Part shown: positions 1 through 13,200 of the stretch, piece by piece
Position numbering within the stretch: position 1 is the stretch's first letter
How the letters are laid out: the number at the start of each line of letters is the position of its first letter
DNA from: Maniola hyperantus
Lineage: Eukaryota > Arthropoda > Insecta > Lepidoptera > Nymphalidae
NCBI RefSeq assembly: GCF_902806685.2
Contig: NC_048552.1
Location: 7,839,662-7,903,661 of the forward strand
Length of the DNA: 64,000 nt
Direction: 5' to 3'
Program-made: the position numbers and the translations under genes
Notes under the pieces: generated by a model
What the model saw: the letters and a program-made list of their open reading frames with translations, nothing else
Databases searched by the model: none
Told to the model about the DNA's origin: nothing

Positions 1-448
1 AGGTGGGGCGTTTGCTTGCTGAGTGGTGCTTTTCCTGCATGGTTAGCAGTTTGAGGGCGGGCGGTGCATTTCGCATGCTGCATGTTGCATCATACAGATT
101 CGACCTGTTTCAGCGGATTACAGCAAATTAAGCTTTTGGTTCATTGTGTATCATGGACTTCCAGAAAGTAACGCCTGCTTCTATACAATGTTTAAAAAGG
201 ATTTGCTGTCTAACAAACTGAAATGTAAATATTTTTCATAATTTATTTGTTTGTTTCCTCACAAATGGAGGAAAAGCACTATACAAGTCTTGGCCGAAAT
301 AGCGATTAATGACCTCGTTTGGTTAAAAGACTTGGCGAGCGCGTCTTCAGCTTCGCCTCGTCCTTACAAATACATATTACTCGGCCGGCAATAGCTTCAT
401 TTCCAGCCTGGACAGTTATGTAATATTTTTAATCTATATATCTATATC

Positions 449-627
449 CATACTAATATTATAAATGCGAAAGTGTCTGTCTGTCTGCTTGCTTTTCACG
501 GCTCAACCGTTCAACCGATTTGGACGAAATTTGGTACTGAGATAGCTTGCATCCCGGGGAAGGACATAGGCTATAGTTCCCACGGGAACCTAAATCCACG
601 CGTACGAAGTCACGGGCATCAGCTAGT
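449..627 (+). repeat. Lep1/Helitron-like interspersed repeat
   Basis: The repeat starts near ATACTAATATTATAAATGCG and ends CGGGCATCAGCTAGT. Its internal blocks (GAAATTTGGTACTGAGATAG, CCCGGGGAAGGACATAGGCT) recur at 25165-25372, 26690-26893, 29173-29385 and 60578-60760. The CTAG|T end fits the CTRR terminus of Helitron-like non-autonomous elements known from Lepidoptera. The family name is from memory; the recurrence is seen directly. Confidence 0.7.
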
Positions 628-639
628 TATAAATAAAAG

Positions 640-990
640 GAAAAGCTAACTGACTAACTGATCTATCAACGCACAGCTCAAACTACCGGACGGATCAGGC
701 TGAAATTTAACATGCAGACAGTGGCGTGCACGTCATAGAGGCATAAATGCACTGCTTACCCCAGTTGTAATAGCTCAATGCATATTTTTCATTATGACCT
801 GCCAGTAAACAGGTTCCTACCTAACTAATGCCTACCCTGGCTTCAAACACTGTGCACGCCACTGCATGCAGATAGTTAACCGACGTAGACGATGACGCTA
901 AGAAAGCCGCTTTTTGAAAATTCAACCCCTAAAACACGGGTTTGAAATTTGTGTAGCCTACGCGGGCGAAGTTGCGGGCATAAGCTAGCA
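640..990 (+). repeat. Lep1-related repeat interrupted by a small MITE
   Basis: This repeat (CTGATCTATCAACGCACAGC ... GCGGGCATAAGCTAGC) also occurs at 11396-11582 and in part near 60150-60310. Compared with the 11.4-kb copy it is split by the element at 719-864. Confidence 0.6.
719..864. mobile_element. 146-bp hAT-type MITE with 8-bp target duplication
   Basis: The ends are inverted (CAGTGGCGTGCAC at the left, GTGCACGCCACTG at the right). They are flanked by a perfect 8-bp direct repeat, CATGCAGA, at 711-718 and 865-872. An 8-bp duplication is the hallmark of hAT transposition. There is no coding capacity, so it is non-autonomous. It lies inside another repeat, so it is the younger of the two. 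Confidence 0.8.
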
Positions 991-1332
991 CTATACTTTT
1001 TTACTAGCAAAGTCAACAAATTGCAGTAGTTATTTTGTGAAACGAAAATAAGGCAAGGCCTTTTCGTGAATATAATATGTATAGTAAAAATGTTTCTCAT
1101 GTTATTAAGTAAATGAATACAAAGAGTCGCTAATAAATTATGTATGCGCATTTTTTTACGAATTACTTATTGGTATCGCCAGCGGGGCGTTAATCTGAAA
1201 TCGTCGGTCATGAATAAATTGTAGGTATAATGTAAACTTAACTGATTTATTTCAAGTTTTAGATAGTACTTATTGTTAGTATATGATTTTTGACAACTAT
1301 CAAAAATATGTGTACTTCATCATGCTTTAATC

Positions 1333-1503
1333 CCGACTATAATATTATAAAGGCGAAAGTTTGTTGTGTGTGTGTGTGTGTTTGTTACTCCTTTACGCAA
1401 AAAATACCTGAACTAAAATTTGGAATGAAGATAGATTATACCCCTGGATTAACACATAGGCTACTTTTTTATCCGGAAAATCAATAAATTCCCACAGAAT
1501 TTT
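1333..1503 (+). repeat. Diverged Lep1-like repeat with (GT)n tract
   Basis: This is a degenerate relative of the repeat at 449-627 (ATAATATTATAAAGGCGAAAG ... CATAGGCTACTTTTTTATCC) containing a TG microsatellite at about 1364-1381. No gene is seen in 1-1740 apart from the ubiquilin remnant that follows. Confidence 0.5.
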
Positions 1504-1744
1504 TTCTCATTCTGAGAGAAGACCCATGACTTAGTAAAGCGACATGGTGATGGTTTGAGATGATACTCTAGTACTGCATTGCATGTTGGCAATGAAATAA
1601 GAATTCAAACTCTTTAAAAAATTATTTATTCAAATTGGTAAAATTTTACGCTTCCTGATTGTCATAAATTTAATTTGTAAGATGATAGATATTAGTGTTA
1701 TAATTAATATGTACTTAAAACTAAAGTAAGACGGTTCCAAACGC

Positions 1745-4700
1745 ACCCAGGTCTGAGAAGAGCCACAACAACTCCACGCGGGTATATATTACCCTGAGTT
1801 GTCAACTAGTCCCGAGAATGGATTCCCTGCCATGCTGCTGGCCACGTTCCAAATCGGCTCCTGGAGGTCACGGTACACTGCGCTGCAATGCGTTGTATCC
1901 GCTCTGCAAACAACATAAATAAATAATCATTCTTATTAACTAATTTTAAGAATCCCATGGGAACTCACATGTCACTCTCCAGGTCTTTAAGTATACCCAT
2001 GCAAAAACCACGTCGATCCGTTGTTTCGTTATGACGTATTTATAATAGTGGTAGCGATGGTGATATTTGAGTCACCTGCATTAACTAAAATATATAAAAG
2101 CGAATACCACTCACTGACTAATCACGAAATCTCAGGAATTACTATGAAACCAACGTTTCTTCCAGGAGGTAGATGTCAGCTAAGAAACGGTAAGAGAGGG
2201 TTCAAGCTGTTGTCCATAAGCAATATTATGTTCAGAAGTTCATAGGTTTCTAGATAATTTAAAAACTACAGCAAGCAACTTTTTAGACCACACAGCCAAA
2301 AGACATTTTTGTATATGAAGGTAAAACTAGAATAGTAACCAATGTGCAGCTAGAGAAACAAACTAGTAATAAATAGTAATAGTACCAGGTATGCTCTCAA
2401 GGTTGGACAGGGCTCTGTATGGGACCGCATCAGTTCGTTGCAGCATGGCATGGGTTTCGCGCCAATTCCAATCGTCTGAGAGTCTAGTACGAGTAGCTCT
2501 GGATTGTTTCAGCATGTGGCTGAATTTCTGGATTTCGCTGTTCAATTAACAAAGAATTTGAAGATTTCAGTTTGTATTAAGAATGTGTGGGCCTAGTTAT
2601 GACAATGTATATCAATTGATTGCGATTGTTAAGAAACATTGACCCAAGTCGGTAACTGGATGGGTGCCCTTTTTTGAAGGTTTGAATTGGACCTTTTCGT
2701 ATTCTCCTTGACTTGGAGAGCACTTAAGCCGCAGAACCCTGTTCTGATACTATATAACTAACATCTGATAATAACTGTTTTGATAGTCACTAGCCTAATG
2801 AAAACTAGGTGTTCAATTGTGGTAAAATAACAGCTAAGGTGTGACAATCACAATCATCTTCTATTTCATCACTGTCTTGCTATTGACGAAAATGTATTAT
2901 TGTAGCAAAAATTTCTTTAGTCTACCAGCTCACTTTAATGATTAAATGATTATTTATTTAAATAACTCAGTACAGTTCACCTCTCTGGAATCCTGACCCC
3001 TAAACTAGGAAATCCCGTGTCTTAGGGGCCAGTGCCTTTCCCAACATAGAATATGAATAGTTAATAATTTACAGCTAGGTATTACAACTATTTAAAATAA
3101 ATAAATTAACAAAACACAAGGTTTAAGAGTGAAACAAACGATGGGACGCGTCCATAAGCTGTGGCTAAAAACCGCGATTGATAGACGTCCACAGTCGTTT
3201 AAGTTGACGATGATAAGATGTGGACTGTTTTGCTCAACTTATTACTTAAGTCAAAATTCTATTGCAGCTTCTGCTATACTATACCAAAGCCATTTTTCAA
3301 CTAGCATCATTAGAGATAATTCAGATGGTCAACATATGCACTATTGATTTGACAGCAAGCATTTATAATTTCAAAGTAATATTATACAACCTCAGGAAGT
3401 AATACGAATAAGTTTCGTAAAAGTGTACACTTACAGACATCAAATCCTGCATTTGTGGGTTTGATGTGATGAGCGAACGCATATTTTCAGGATCATTCAT
3501 CATTTGTTGCACCAATGGGTTGTCCAAAACCTGTCTCAGCATGTCTGGGTTTGATAGCAACTCTTGTTGCATGCGTGCCTGAAAATTGTATTACTTTTTA
3601 ACTGTCTAAAATATGATACAAGTACGTGTAGGGCAAGTAATATGAATTACTTAAATCTGTTGAAAAGTTACTCAAATTAATATCTGTCTTGGTACAGAAG
3701 TATTAAGCCTATTATTATAGGCTAGTTCATATCAACTAACTATTAAACTACTCAGGCTAGTTAGTCAGGCTAATGTCGACGAAATACATGAGTAAAGCCG
3801 TTTTGTCATACATGTATTATAGCAATTCATGTCCATCAACAAAACAATCATTTTAAAAATGTATGTCGACGTGTTTGTTTGGGTTAATCTTTTAATAGCT
3901 GAACCAATTTTGATGAGAATTTTTGAGTGATTTACTTTTAGTTTTTCTACTTAACTACCCAGGAAAAACAAAGGATTCCTATGAAACTTCTGAAATCTTA
4001 TGAAATCCTAAAGTCAAGCAAATGGTCACAGGCAACATTATTTACTAAAATACAGAGGCTGCTATGTCAATTTACCTGAAGATCCATAAAAGTGCTTTGC
4101 CCAAGACCCAAACTTTCAAGACCAGCGAGCCCACCGAGTGAGTTTAGTCCAAATGGTGTAGCACCAATATCAGCTAAAAAGAATATTTATAATTTATAAT
4201 AATAATATTCACGGTTTTAGATAATGTCCATTAGATCCCGGCAAGCTGTGGCTAGGACCGGTGTGTAGATGGACCAAAAAATAATAAGCCTCATAGGATG
4301 ATTGTCACCCATGAAAAATATGAGGACTTAAGAATTTGTTTAAAACTCCAATATGACAACCCTGCAAACAGCTGATCACAGAAATTAACTTGTAAAAAAC
4401 TTCTGTGAACTCGAAGGACCAGTTGAACAAATTTTGTCAAGTAGCAGAGACAACAAAATAATTTATGGCATTAACTATATAGTACTAAATACCTCATCTG
4501 TCAAGTTATATGAAAATGATTATGATTAACCCACTGTATTACTTCCAGCATTAGTTAGGTTGTATAGACACACCCTAGTCACAATCCTCTTTTACTAGCT
4601 TACTTAAAAGGTAAACAAATTGCTTCTTCCAGAAACATGTTTGGAATGTATGGTGCTAAAAATGTTCCTATTGCAAAATAACAATGAAACAACGATACAT

Positions 4701-5396
4701 GTCTACTAGAATGTCTCCAATGTTTCTGTTCTTCTTCTTCATTTGCTTTATGGCTTTCAGTAGTGCCACACCGAGCACAATGCACTTTGCCAATGTCACG
4801 TAGAAATGTTTCTGTTAATAATATATTTTTGTTTCAATGTTCTTAAAATAACTATACAATATATAATTGTTCCTGGTTTCAACCTATCAATGTTAATTAT
4901 TTACATTACCTACTTTTAATCAACTTTCAGGTTAAAATCTTAACTTCACCTTGCAATGGGTTTACCCAAACCACTGGACAACAAATGAAGACATTTACCT
5001 GGTGGGCGTCTTGTGGCCCCCTCGGGTTCCGGTCTCGGAGGGGTCTTGATAACAAGATGAACTGTCAACCCATCCTTAATATTGTGCTGTTTCAGCGTGT
5101 CTACATCGTTCATAATTTTCCGGCGAAAATGAGACATAGTTGCTCCGGCTCCGCGTTAAACTTAGGGCCCAGCACTTCCTTCAACTGAAATCACCAAGAC
5201 GCATTTAATTTGTTGCCGAATGATTACAGAAATGTCATCGCTGATTGCGTATGCAATATCAATGCTATTACGCCATGATCAACGCTGTACTTACTTTTTT
5301 GATATCTGAATCTTCATCGATTTCAACTTGTTGTTTCTCTTTTGGTGTTTTTACTGTAATTGTAATCTTTTTAGGTTCGTCCTGGCCTTCTGCCAT
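1745..5396 (-). CDS. Ubqn: Ubiquilin, 5' and central exons (3' part disrupted or outside window)
   Basis: Ubiquilins shuttle ubiquitylated clients to the proteasome through an N-terminal ubiquitin-like (UBL) domain, STI1 repeats and a C-terminal UBA. Minus-strand exons: 5295-5396 (ATG at 5396; MAEGQDEPKKITITVKTPKE), 4999-5184 (rest of UBL, ending IKTPPRPEPEG...RRPPG), 4076-4173 (DIGATPFGLNSLGGLAGLES), 3435-3578 (STI1: LLSNPDMLRQVLDNPLVQQM), 2386-2537 (STI1 continuation, RNPEI ... SNLESIPG) and about 1745-1903 (SMAGNPFSGLVDNSG). Splice phases agree across the first four exons once a missing A is allowed in exon 2 (a 4-A run where the family frame needs 5, near 5115). The two leftmost exons hold many single-base indels, so no continuous frame exists there. 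No UBA exon was found; it may lie left of position 1. The gene is divergent from TTLL6. Identity is certain; integrity is doubtful. Confidence 0.85.
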
Positions 5397-7259
5397 TTTA
5401 GATGACTCTGTACTTTGGTTGCTTTGACGGAATAGCAAAACTCAAAATTTTTTTGACTGCTGAACACAGAAAATTAGATTATGCAGAACATTACCTGTGA
5501 ACATTACTACCAAAGAGTATGTAATCACTACGGGCTGCTGAACTCTCAGAACACAGATCACTATCAAATGATAGTTAGTCTGAGATTAAAGGGCTTTCTA
5601 CTCTACGTCCTAAATCATAGAGATAGATGGTACAGTTACCGACAAAGAATTTCTAAGTACCTAGGTACTACTTCGGTTACCTACCGATATGCCGATGAGT
5701 TGTTACCAAACTAGCCAACATTGCCATTCAAATTCAATGATACATCTGTGGCAGAAACCAGAAACAATAACACCAAAAAGAAAAAAACTACTGAAAAAAC
5801 CTCGAAAAAACGACAGATCTGTGGAAAAAACAATATCATTCCCATAAACTTTTGAAATTTTTTATGAATTAAAAAATCGTCCAAACAAAGTACAAAGTAT
5901 TATTATTGTATTATGTTGTGTTATTGTTTAAAAACCACGAGTTTAACTTGTAAATTAAAATAATTATTTTTCTTTTCAGATCTCCACCTCCACATTTTCT
6001 TTTCATAAGACTTCTATTTTGTGAAAGATAATGCCTAGGGCTAATATTGTTAATTTTTGATTTAATTACATAAAGATATACATTATTAATAAATGGAGGT
6101 AAGATTTATTTTTAACCGACTTCAAAAAAAAGGAGGAGGTTCTCAATTCGTCGGAATCTTTTTTATTATTAAATACTTACTCCACTACCTCTATAATGCC
6201 CCGTGCCCGCGACTTCGTGTGGATTTTTTTTTTTAAATCTCGTGGGAACTAGATTTTCATGATTGGGGTCAGGATGTTCAGATTTCATTCTGGACTATAA
6301 TTAAAAAACGTGAAAAGTGCGAGTCAGCCTCGCGCAATGAGGGTTCCGTACTACGGTCTTGTTTTTTCGACATTTTGCAGAATAATTCAAAAACCATGAT
6401 ATTACATAAAAATCTGTTTTAGAATGCACAGGTGAAAATGCACACTTAGAAAATTGAAAATACTGGTTATTAGTTCATGACCACAATTTTTTTGTGAGAT
6501 ATAACCACAAATTCACGGTTTACAGATTTTTCCCCAAATGTCAGCTATAAGCTCCACCTGCCTGCCAAATTTCATGATTCTAGGTCAACGGGAAGTACCC
6601 TGTAGGTTTCTTGACAGACAGACAACAAAGTGATCCTATAAGGGTTTCGTTTTTCCTTTTGAGGTACGGAACCCTAAAAAAAACGATCTCTATAAGTTTG
6701 TACGCCTTTCGGCACCTTGAAATTAAAGATGCAAATGAACCTCTTTCCGGTGAATACTACGACGTTATCAACGCGTATAATAAATCTATAAAATAATCTT
6801 TAACATGTTATAGTTGGAGTGGCACGCGACTTCATTAAATGATGAAGGCCAACCATCTCAGTATTGTCCAAAACATTCACACTCAACTAAACAGAGATCT
6901 CCAGGTACAAAAACATAATTTTTACAAAAGAAAAATTTAATAGACTGCCACTTAATATTGTTATAAAATTCAAACTAATAGTAAGTGGTACTCAAGAAGA
7001 AAAAGAATTTTTATAAGTAACTGTCTGTAGCAAACTTGTTTATATCGATGAAGTATTAACTAGTTTTAAACCAGTTTTCGTGAGCCTGGTTGCTGTATCG
7101 CTTCACATTCATTTAAGGAGTTTTGCAGCCAGTTGCTTATTACACTTAATATTTATAATAGCCCAGAAGATACTGTGACATTGTTGTTCAAATAGATGAG
7201 AAGTTTTGAGAAGAAGAGATTTAAATTTTAAACAAAATAAAAATGTTTGTTTAGAATCT
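5397..7259. other. Intergenic region between divergent ubiquilin and TTLL6
   Basis: This 1.86-kb stretch contains AT-rich sequence and, from about 6100, interspersed repeat. No conserved coding segment was seen. It should hold both promoters and a possible TTLL6 5' non-coding exon, because TTTGTTTAG just before 7254 looks like a splice acceptor. Confidence 0.6.
6108..6678 (+). repeat. Interspersed repeat (GCGAGTC...GGTACGGAACCCTA family)
   Basis: It contains AAAAGTGCGAGTCAGCCTCG, GAGGGTTCCGTACTACGG and the terminal GAGGTACGGAACCCTAAAA. The same blocks recur at 29988-30563, 43638-44053 and, inverted, at about 32690-32950, with a fragment at 61883-61925. The left part (TTTTTAACCGACTTC) is shared with 41860 and 44330. 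No open frame is present. Confidence 0.65.
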
Positions 7260-10200
7260 ATGACTGAGCAGCTATCCAAGGAGGAGACTGCTGAGGACGC
7301 ATCTTCAATACTGTTGCTCAGTTATGACGGCAAGCTATATGATGAGGATGACACTTCTCAGCCAACTTCCCGCACTGCCCCTATAATTCCTATTGAGGCA
7401 ACACGCAAGAAAAAGAAAAGAAAGAGGTATGAATGAAACTATTGTATTTTATTTAAATGAAAAATTTAATTTAAATTTAAATGGAAATTAACTTAAAAGA
7501 TAGAATGTAAAGGCTGATTGATATTTTAGATCACAAATTTCGATTTGTTTAACGAACTGCCGCTATGAGTCCATCCGCAAAGTCTCTAGCGCGTTCGGCA
7601 TGCGGGAAGTCTCTGAAGAGGAAGCGTGGAACTTTTACTGGACCGATATGAGTGTTTCCGTTGAGCGTGCTAAGGAAATGAAAAGATTTCAACGCATCAA
7701 CCATTTCCCTGGAATGCTTGAGATCTGCAGGTAACTTTTCTTCTTGGAGTTTTTATTCCCAGGTAAGACTAAGGCCACACGATGCGTTTCCAGTGCGTTG
7801 CGGCGCTGCACTGCAGTGGATTTCAGTATTGTATGCTACACGGGCACTGCGTTGCCGCTCCGGCAGAAAGTATGGCGTTGCACCGCACCGGCCCTCCCCG
7901 CCTCGTTTCTCTGGTCCCAAGTTCGGTGCGCGTGCGGTGTGGCGCCGCACGGCGTCGTTTACGCATCGTGTGGCATGATACAGCGATTTTTATGTAGGAT
8001 GACGCAGCGGCACCGCTTAGGCGCCGCACCGCCAACGCAACGCATCATGTGGCTTCATTCTAAACAATAGAAATAAATGAGATAAAAAGCCTTTTATTTG
8101 TCACACATAAAACAAAAAATGCACTTCATTTGCTTTCAAAACCTCGAGTACCTACTCACTCATATACCTAGGTATATAAACAATCAAATTGAACTATTCT
8201 TTTTTTACATTACTGATTTTATTGCAGGAAGGATTTGCTCGCGAGAAATTTAAATAGAATGCAAAAAATATATCCCAAAGAATATAATTTCTTTCCAAAG
8301 ACTTGGTGTTTCCCTGCTGAGTAAGTTCAATAATATTAAACCTAGTCTGTGTTCTTAATATATATATAGCTTATTTTATATACCTACAATTTGTGATGGG
8401 GAGCACTGGGAATAGAACAGTCGTCAATGAGCGTCTCCAATCTAAGATTTAAAAAAAAAACATAAAAATTAAATGGCTTTATCTATTACTTTATTTTAAT
8501 GTAGTGCAGATTTTGTTATAGCAAGTAGATAATATTTTAAATTCTTTAATTTAGTTTCAGTGAAGCATTTAACTATAGCAAGGCGCGCAAAAACAAGACG
8601 TTCATAATAAAGCCGGAGTGCGGCAGCCAGGGCCGCGGCATCTACCTCACTAAATCGCTCAAAGATATCAAACCCACAGATAAACTAATTTGTCAGGTAT
8701 TCATTTCTGTCACGAAAATTTACTGAAGCTCGTCACAAAACTGACCTCTCAACCTCGAAACGACATCTATATCGAATCTCTAAAAAACACGACTGCCATC
8801 TCCGATTTTATAATAGGCATCATTTTCGCAATCAGCAACCTGTAGGGCGATTGTCTAAAACCTGCATCAATAAATATTACAATCTCAATTGTTCTGATTG
8901 GCTGAATTTGTGCGATTCTTGTTGCAACAATGCATTGTGGCCAATAGTGAGCGAGCATTTACCAATCAGAGATGATTGCGATCGTGACATTGTAGCTGTC
9001 AAACAACCGCGGTAGGGCCACTGAATACCCTCAAAAAACAACACACGTTTTGAAAACCTCGGAAATGACAGCCATAATAACAATTCATTTAAAAACACAT
9101 GTCTATCTTGGATTTAAAAAGACGTCATTTTCGTATTCAGCTTAATATGCTGATCTGCACCCCTGAAAAACTTTATATGGATATGTATCGATTTCCAAAG
9201 GACAAGTTAGCTGACATCCAATAAAAACCACTTGCCCTTGAAAAGAAAGCTTATATCACATGCTTCAATTTTTATTATGGGCAGAATCCTGTAAACCACC
9301 GGAAAAAACAGATATCACCCCTGCAAGTACCATAAAAATATGCAGTTTTTACTAGTATTCATTGTAATTATAAGTAGTTCAGTTATTCTCAAATAATGTG
9401 TTCACTGACGTCATGAATCTTTTTATTCGTACGCCCATTAAATACCTGAGAAGAACAATGTTTCAACTTGCATCGCATGCAATCAAGCTCGGGCTCTTCG
9501 CGTTTCACACTGCAAAGGTTGAATTTAGGTTGAACCTTAGAGGTATCACTCTAAGGTTATCACTGGTGATAAGCTGACCAAAAATGCAGCACAGCATGAA
9601 CTCCATTATTGATTTAATTTTCACAAGAAAATCGTGACAAAAATTGAAACTTTTTATGTCCTCGACTGTACATACCCAGTGGTTTCATGAGATAAGATAA
9701 AACTATTGCATTACAGTAACTGTAGATTAGAAGCAATAAACTTACATACATTAGAACTCTATTGGTTATCAGGCCAGAGTTCATACAAAAATGCCCATGG
9801 TCCTTTATTTAAGGCCGGCGGTTGCAAATCCTAATGGAGGTAACGAAGTTGCCTTACGATTCTTACTTGTCTGTTACAGGTATACTTGGCGAAACCATAC
9901 TTGGTGGATGGCTATAAATTCGATATTAGAGTATACACACTCATCACATCTTGTGATCCGCTTCGGATTTTTGTTTATAATGAAGGTCTTGTCAGGTATG
10001 TATGTGACTTCTTAAACCTAGCTCATTCTGTGAAATTGCAAAAAAAAACAGATTTTCTTTCGACTTGAACACTAATAAAATTTGTTGAAATTTGACATTC
10101 AGATACTAATTAATATTATAAACTAGCTGAACCGCCCCGGCTTCGCTCGGGTGGAGTTAAAAAAAATTGAGGGGAGGTTGAATTAAATTTTTCTCTCTGT

Positions 10201-13200
10201 AAGAACCATCCTCGTACTTCAAGGAATATTATAACAGAAGAATTAGCGAAATCGGTTCAGCTATTCTCTCAGCAACACATTTAGTGATTCATTTTTATTT
10301 TTTAAAAAGAATATTAGCCATGTTAAATGACTAATATTCCCCTTTCCTCTCCAACTAAGCGTCAAGCTTGTGCTAGGAGAAGGTACGACAATATAGTGCA
10401 ACGGGCGGGGTTTGAACCATCGACCTTTCGGTTTTCAGTCCACTCCTTTACCGGTTGAGCTATTGAGTTATTGAGGCTTTTATATTATAGATGAAGGGTT
10501 AAGGATGAGTGAAGCTGTAGAGCGAACTTCTCGCTATCTCCCTCGCACGCCGGCACCGCTATTAGGTGACGTCACACCTGGCGCAGTGCATGCTCTTCTT
10601 GTCATTAAAATCTCTACCACTTTGAGAGGCTGTTAACTTGTATTTGTAGATTCGCCACCAGCAGATACGCGGATCCCAACGCAAACAACACGACCAACGT
10701 GTTTATGCACCTCACCAACTACGCGTTGAACAAGCACAGCCGCACCTACGTCTACGACTCCGAGGCGGGCAGTAAACGGTACCCAGATACGTTTATACTT
10801 GCCACCTGCTACTTGCCACGCGAAACGTACCTACATACGTTTATTGTATTAGGTATACCCATTTTTGATCAACGTCCTGATCCGTCTCATTTTTGATCAA
10901 CGTCCTGATCCGTCTAACCAATAGTCCCTGGCGCTAGGACTTCGAGGTCGCCAGTGGCTGCACAGTGTTCCCGGAGCCTCTCAAAAACGCGCTGAGGAGG
11001 GCCACCGAGGGGGTTTTAGTGGGTAGAAATCCCACATAACCCGATTGGGTATCTTTCAGAAGATTTCCCCCTCGAAATAAAAAGGTATACTCATTTACGC
11101 CCGCCACACAATCAAGTACATAATATATCGCCCAATTTGTATAAAAACGCCGACGTTCTCTTCTGTTCGTTACCTATCCGTTCACATATCATTCATGCGA
11201 TTGAGTTGAAATTTTGTAACGTTGTTGTTGACATAAAGGTTTCCGACATAGTACCATCAGCGTACAAAAGATATAAGTAAATAAATAAATATTCTTTTAT
11301 TTGAGAACATAGCGATAGATACTAGATAGCGCGCCAGTTGCATTGCAACGCATATCGGCTATTTCTTCGTTAGTTTTCTTCTAAATAATATAAAAAGGAA
11401 AACTGACTGACTGACTGATCTATCAACACAGCTCAACTAGTGGACGGATCAGGCTGAAATTTGGCAATAGCTATTGACGTAGACATCCGCTAAGAAAGGA
11501 TTTTTGAAAATTTGATCTTAAGAGAATGGTAAAAGGGGTTTGAAAGTGAAGTCCACGCAGATGAAGTTGAGGGCATAAGCTAGTGGTATATAAGATGCAA
11601 TGCGATGATTAGGTAGGTATAGTTCCCGGCCGTTAAACAGTCGCGTCCGACCTACGATGCAAGTGCGGGCTCGCACAGGTATTGTTCCACGCGCTCGTGA
11701 ACTGTGTACGAATGTAGCACTCACACTAATGCAGATGGCGAACGCGAGGTGCGGTGCGGCGCGCGCCCCACTGACGTCTAAACAGTGCTATTGCGGTGCG
11801 TCTTGCGGTTAACTTTAAGAACGACCATTTAATTGACGCGGACTATAATCCATTAAAAGCGCTTTCGTGTAAACCACACCACATGGCAATATTCTGTCAA
11901 CCAGCAAGATATCGACGCTGAACAAGATCCTGCTGTCGCAAGGCGTAGACCTGGACCGTCTGTGGCACGCCATCGACCAGGTCATCGTCAAGACCATTAT
12001 CTCCGCCTGGCCCATCCTCAAGCACAGCTACCACGCGTGCTTTCCCTCGCATGACATGGTTCTTTCCCGTTTCCTTATGCCCTTTATTACATTATCATAA
12101 TATACTGTACAATGGAAAGGTCATCATCATCATCTCCTCAACTCATTGCCGGCCCACTTGATATGTTTTTTTAAATTATTGCTTAAAGCAGTTTTACAAT
12201 ATACCTATGCCAAATTTAGCTATCATTTCTTTATCTTTAAAATTGATATTTTAGTAGCTACATTCTTAGTTAAATTAATTAAATCATGGCGTCTAAAATA
12301 TTTGTGTTCATTTTAAGTCTTGTAGTTGTTTAGTGTAAAGTGTAGACCATAGTTGCATAAGAACTTAGGTAGATAATATGGCTAATTCTGTTATCCCCAA
12401 TCTCTAATATGTATAGTATCGAGATGGCAATCGGAGTATGACTATGTGGCGGGGGACGCCCCCACAGTCCACACACCCTCACGTCACTGGGTGTGCGGAG
12501 CGTCCCTACCCGTTTGCGATCTCGACCTGTCTCGTATATACTTATTAATATAAATTCTATACTAATTAATATGAATCATTTGTTCTAATATATTTTTACA
12601 GGTGCACGCCTGCTTCGAGATACTCGGTTTTGATATACTTCTAGATCACAAGCTCCATCCTTACATTTTAGAGGTACTTACGTTTTAATTTTAAACTCCA
12701 TCCCCATTTTATCTTATACCTATTTATTTTAAGTTTTTCTATTCCCTTAAAACATTTTTTTTCTTCTTGGCCCGCAAAATGCTCATTTACAGCGGACTTG
12801 AGCTCATTATCGTCAGCAAATCGCTTTCCCCTGAGGTCTTTTTTTAATTTGGGAATAAAAAGTAGTCAGTGGGGGCCAGGGCACTCTCGTACAGCAGCCT
12901 TGGAGAGCCGCGCAGTGTGAATCGGTGCGTTGTCGTGAAGAAGCAACACATTCTTCGCCAGCTTTCCTCTTCTTTTATTGCTTCTCTCAAACGGCGTAAA
13001 GTGGTTGAGTATTTTCTGCGTTGATAGTTTCACCTTTTTTTGTGTATTCGATAAATAGTATTATTTTTGAATCCCAGAAAACTGTGGCCATGATTTTGCC
13101 AGCGGATGGAGTGACTTTGAACTTCTTCAGAGGGTCAAATCCTTTTTTGTGCCACTACATAGACTCCTGTTTACTCTAGGGGTCATACTGATGAACCCAC

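Noticed and set aside
7718..8070. Several overlapping open frames of 65-108 codons on both strands
   Set aside because: They lie in a GC-rich palindromic MITE; composition alone explains them and no family resemblance is visible.
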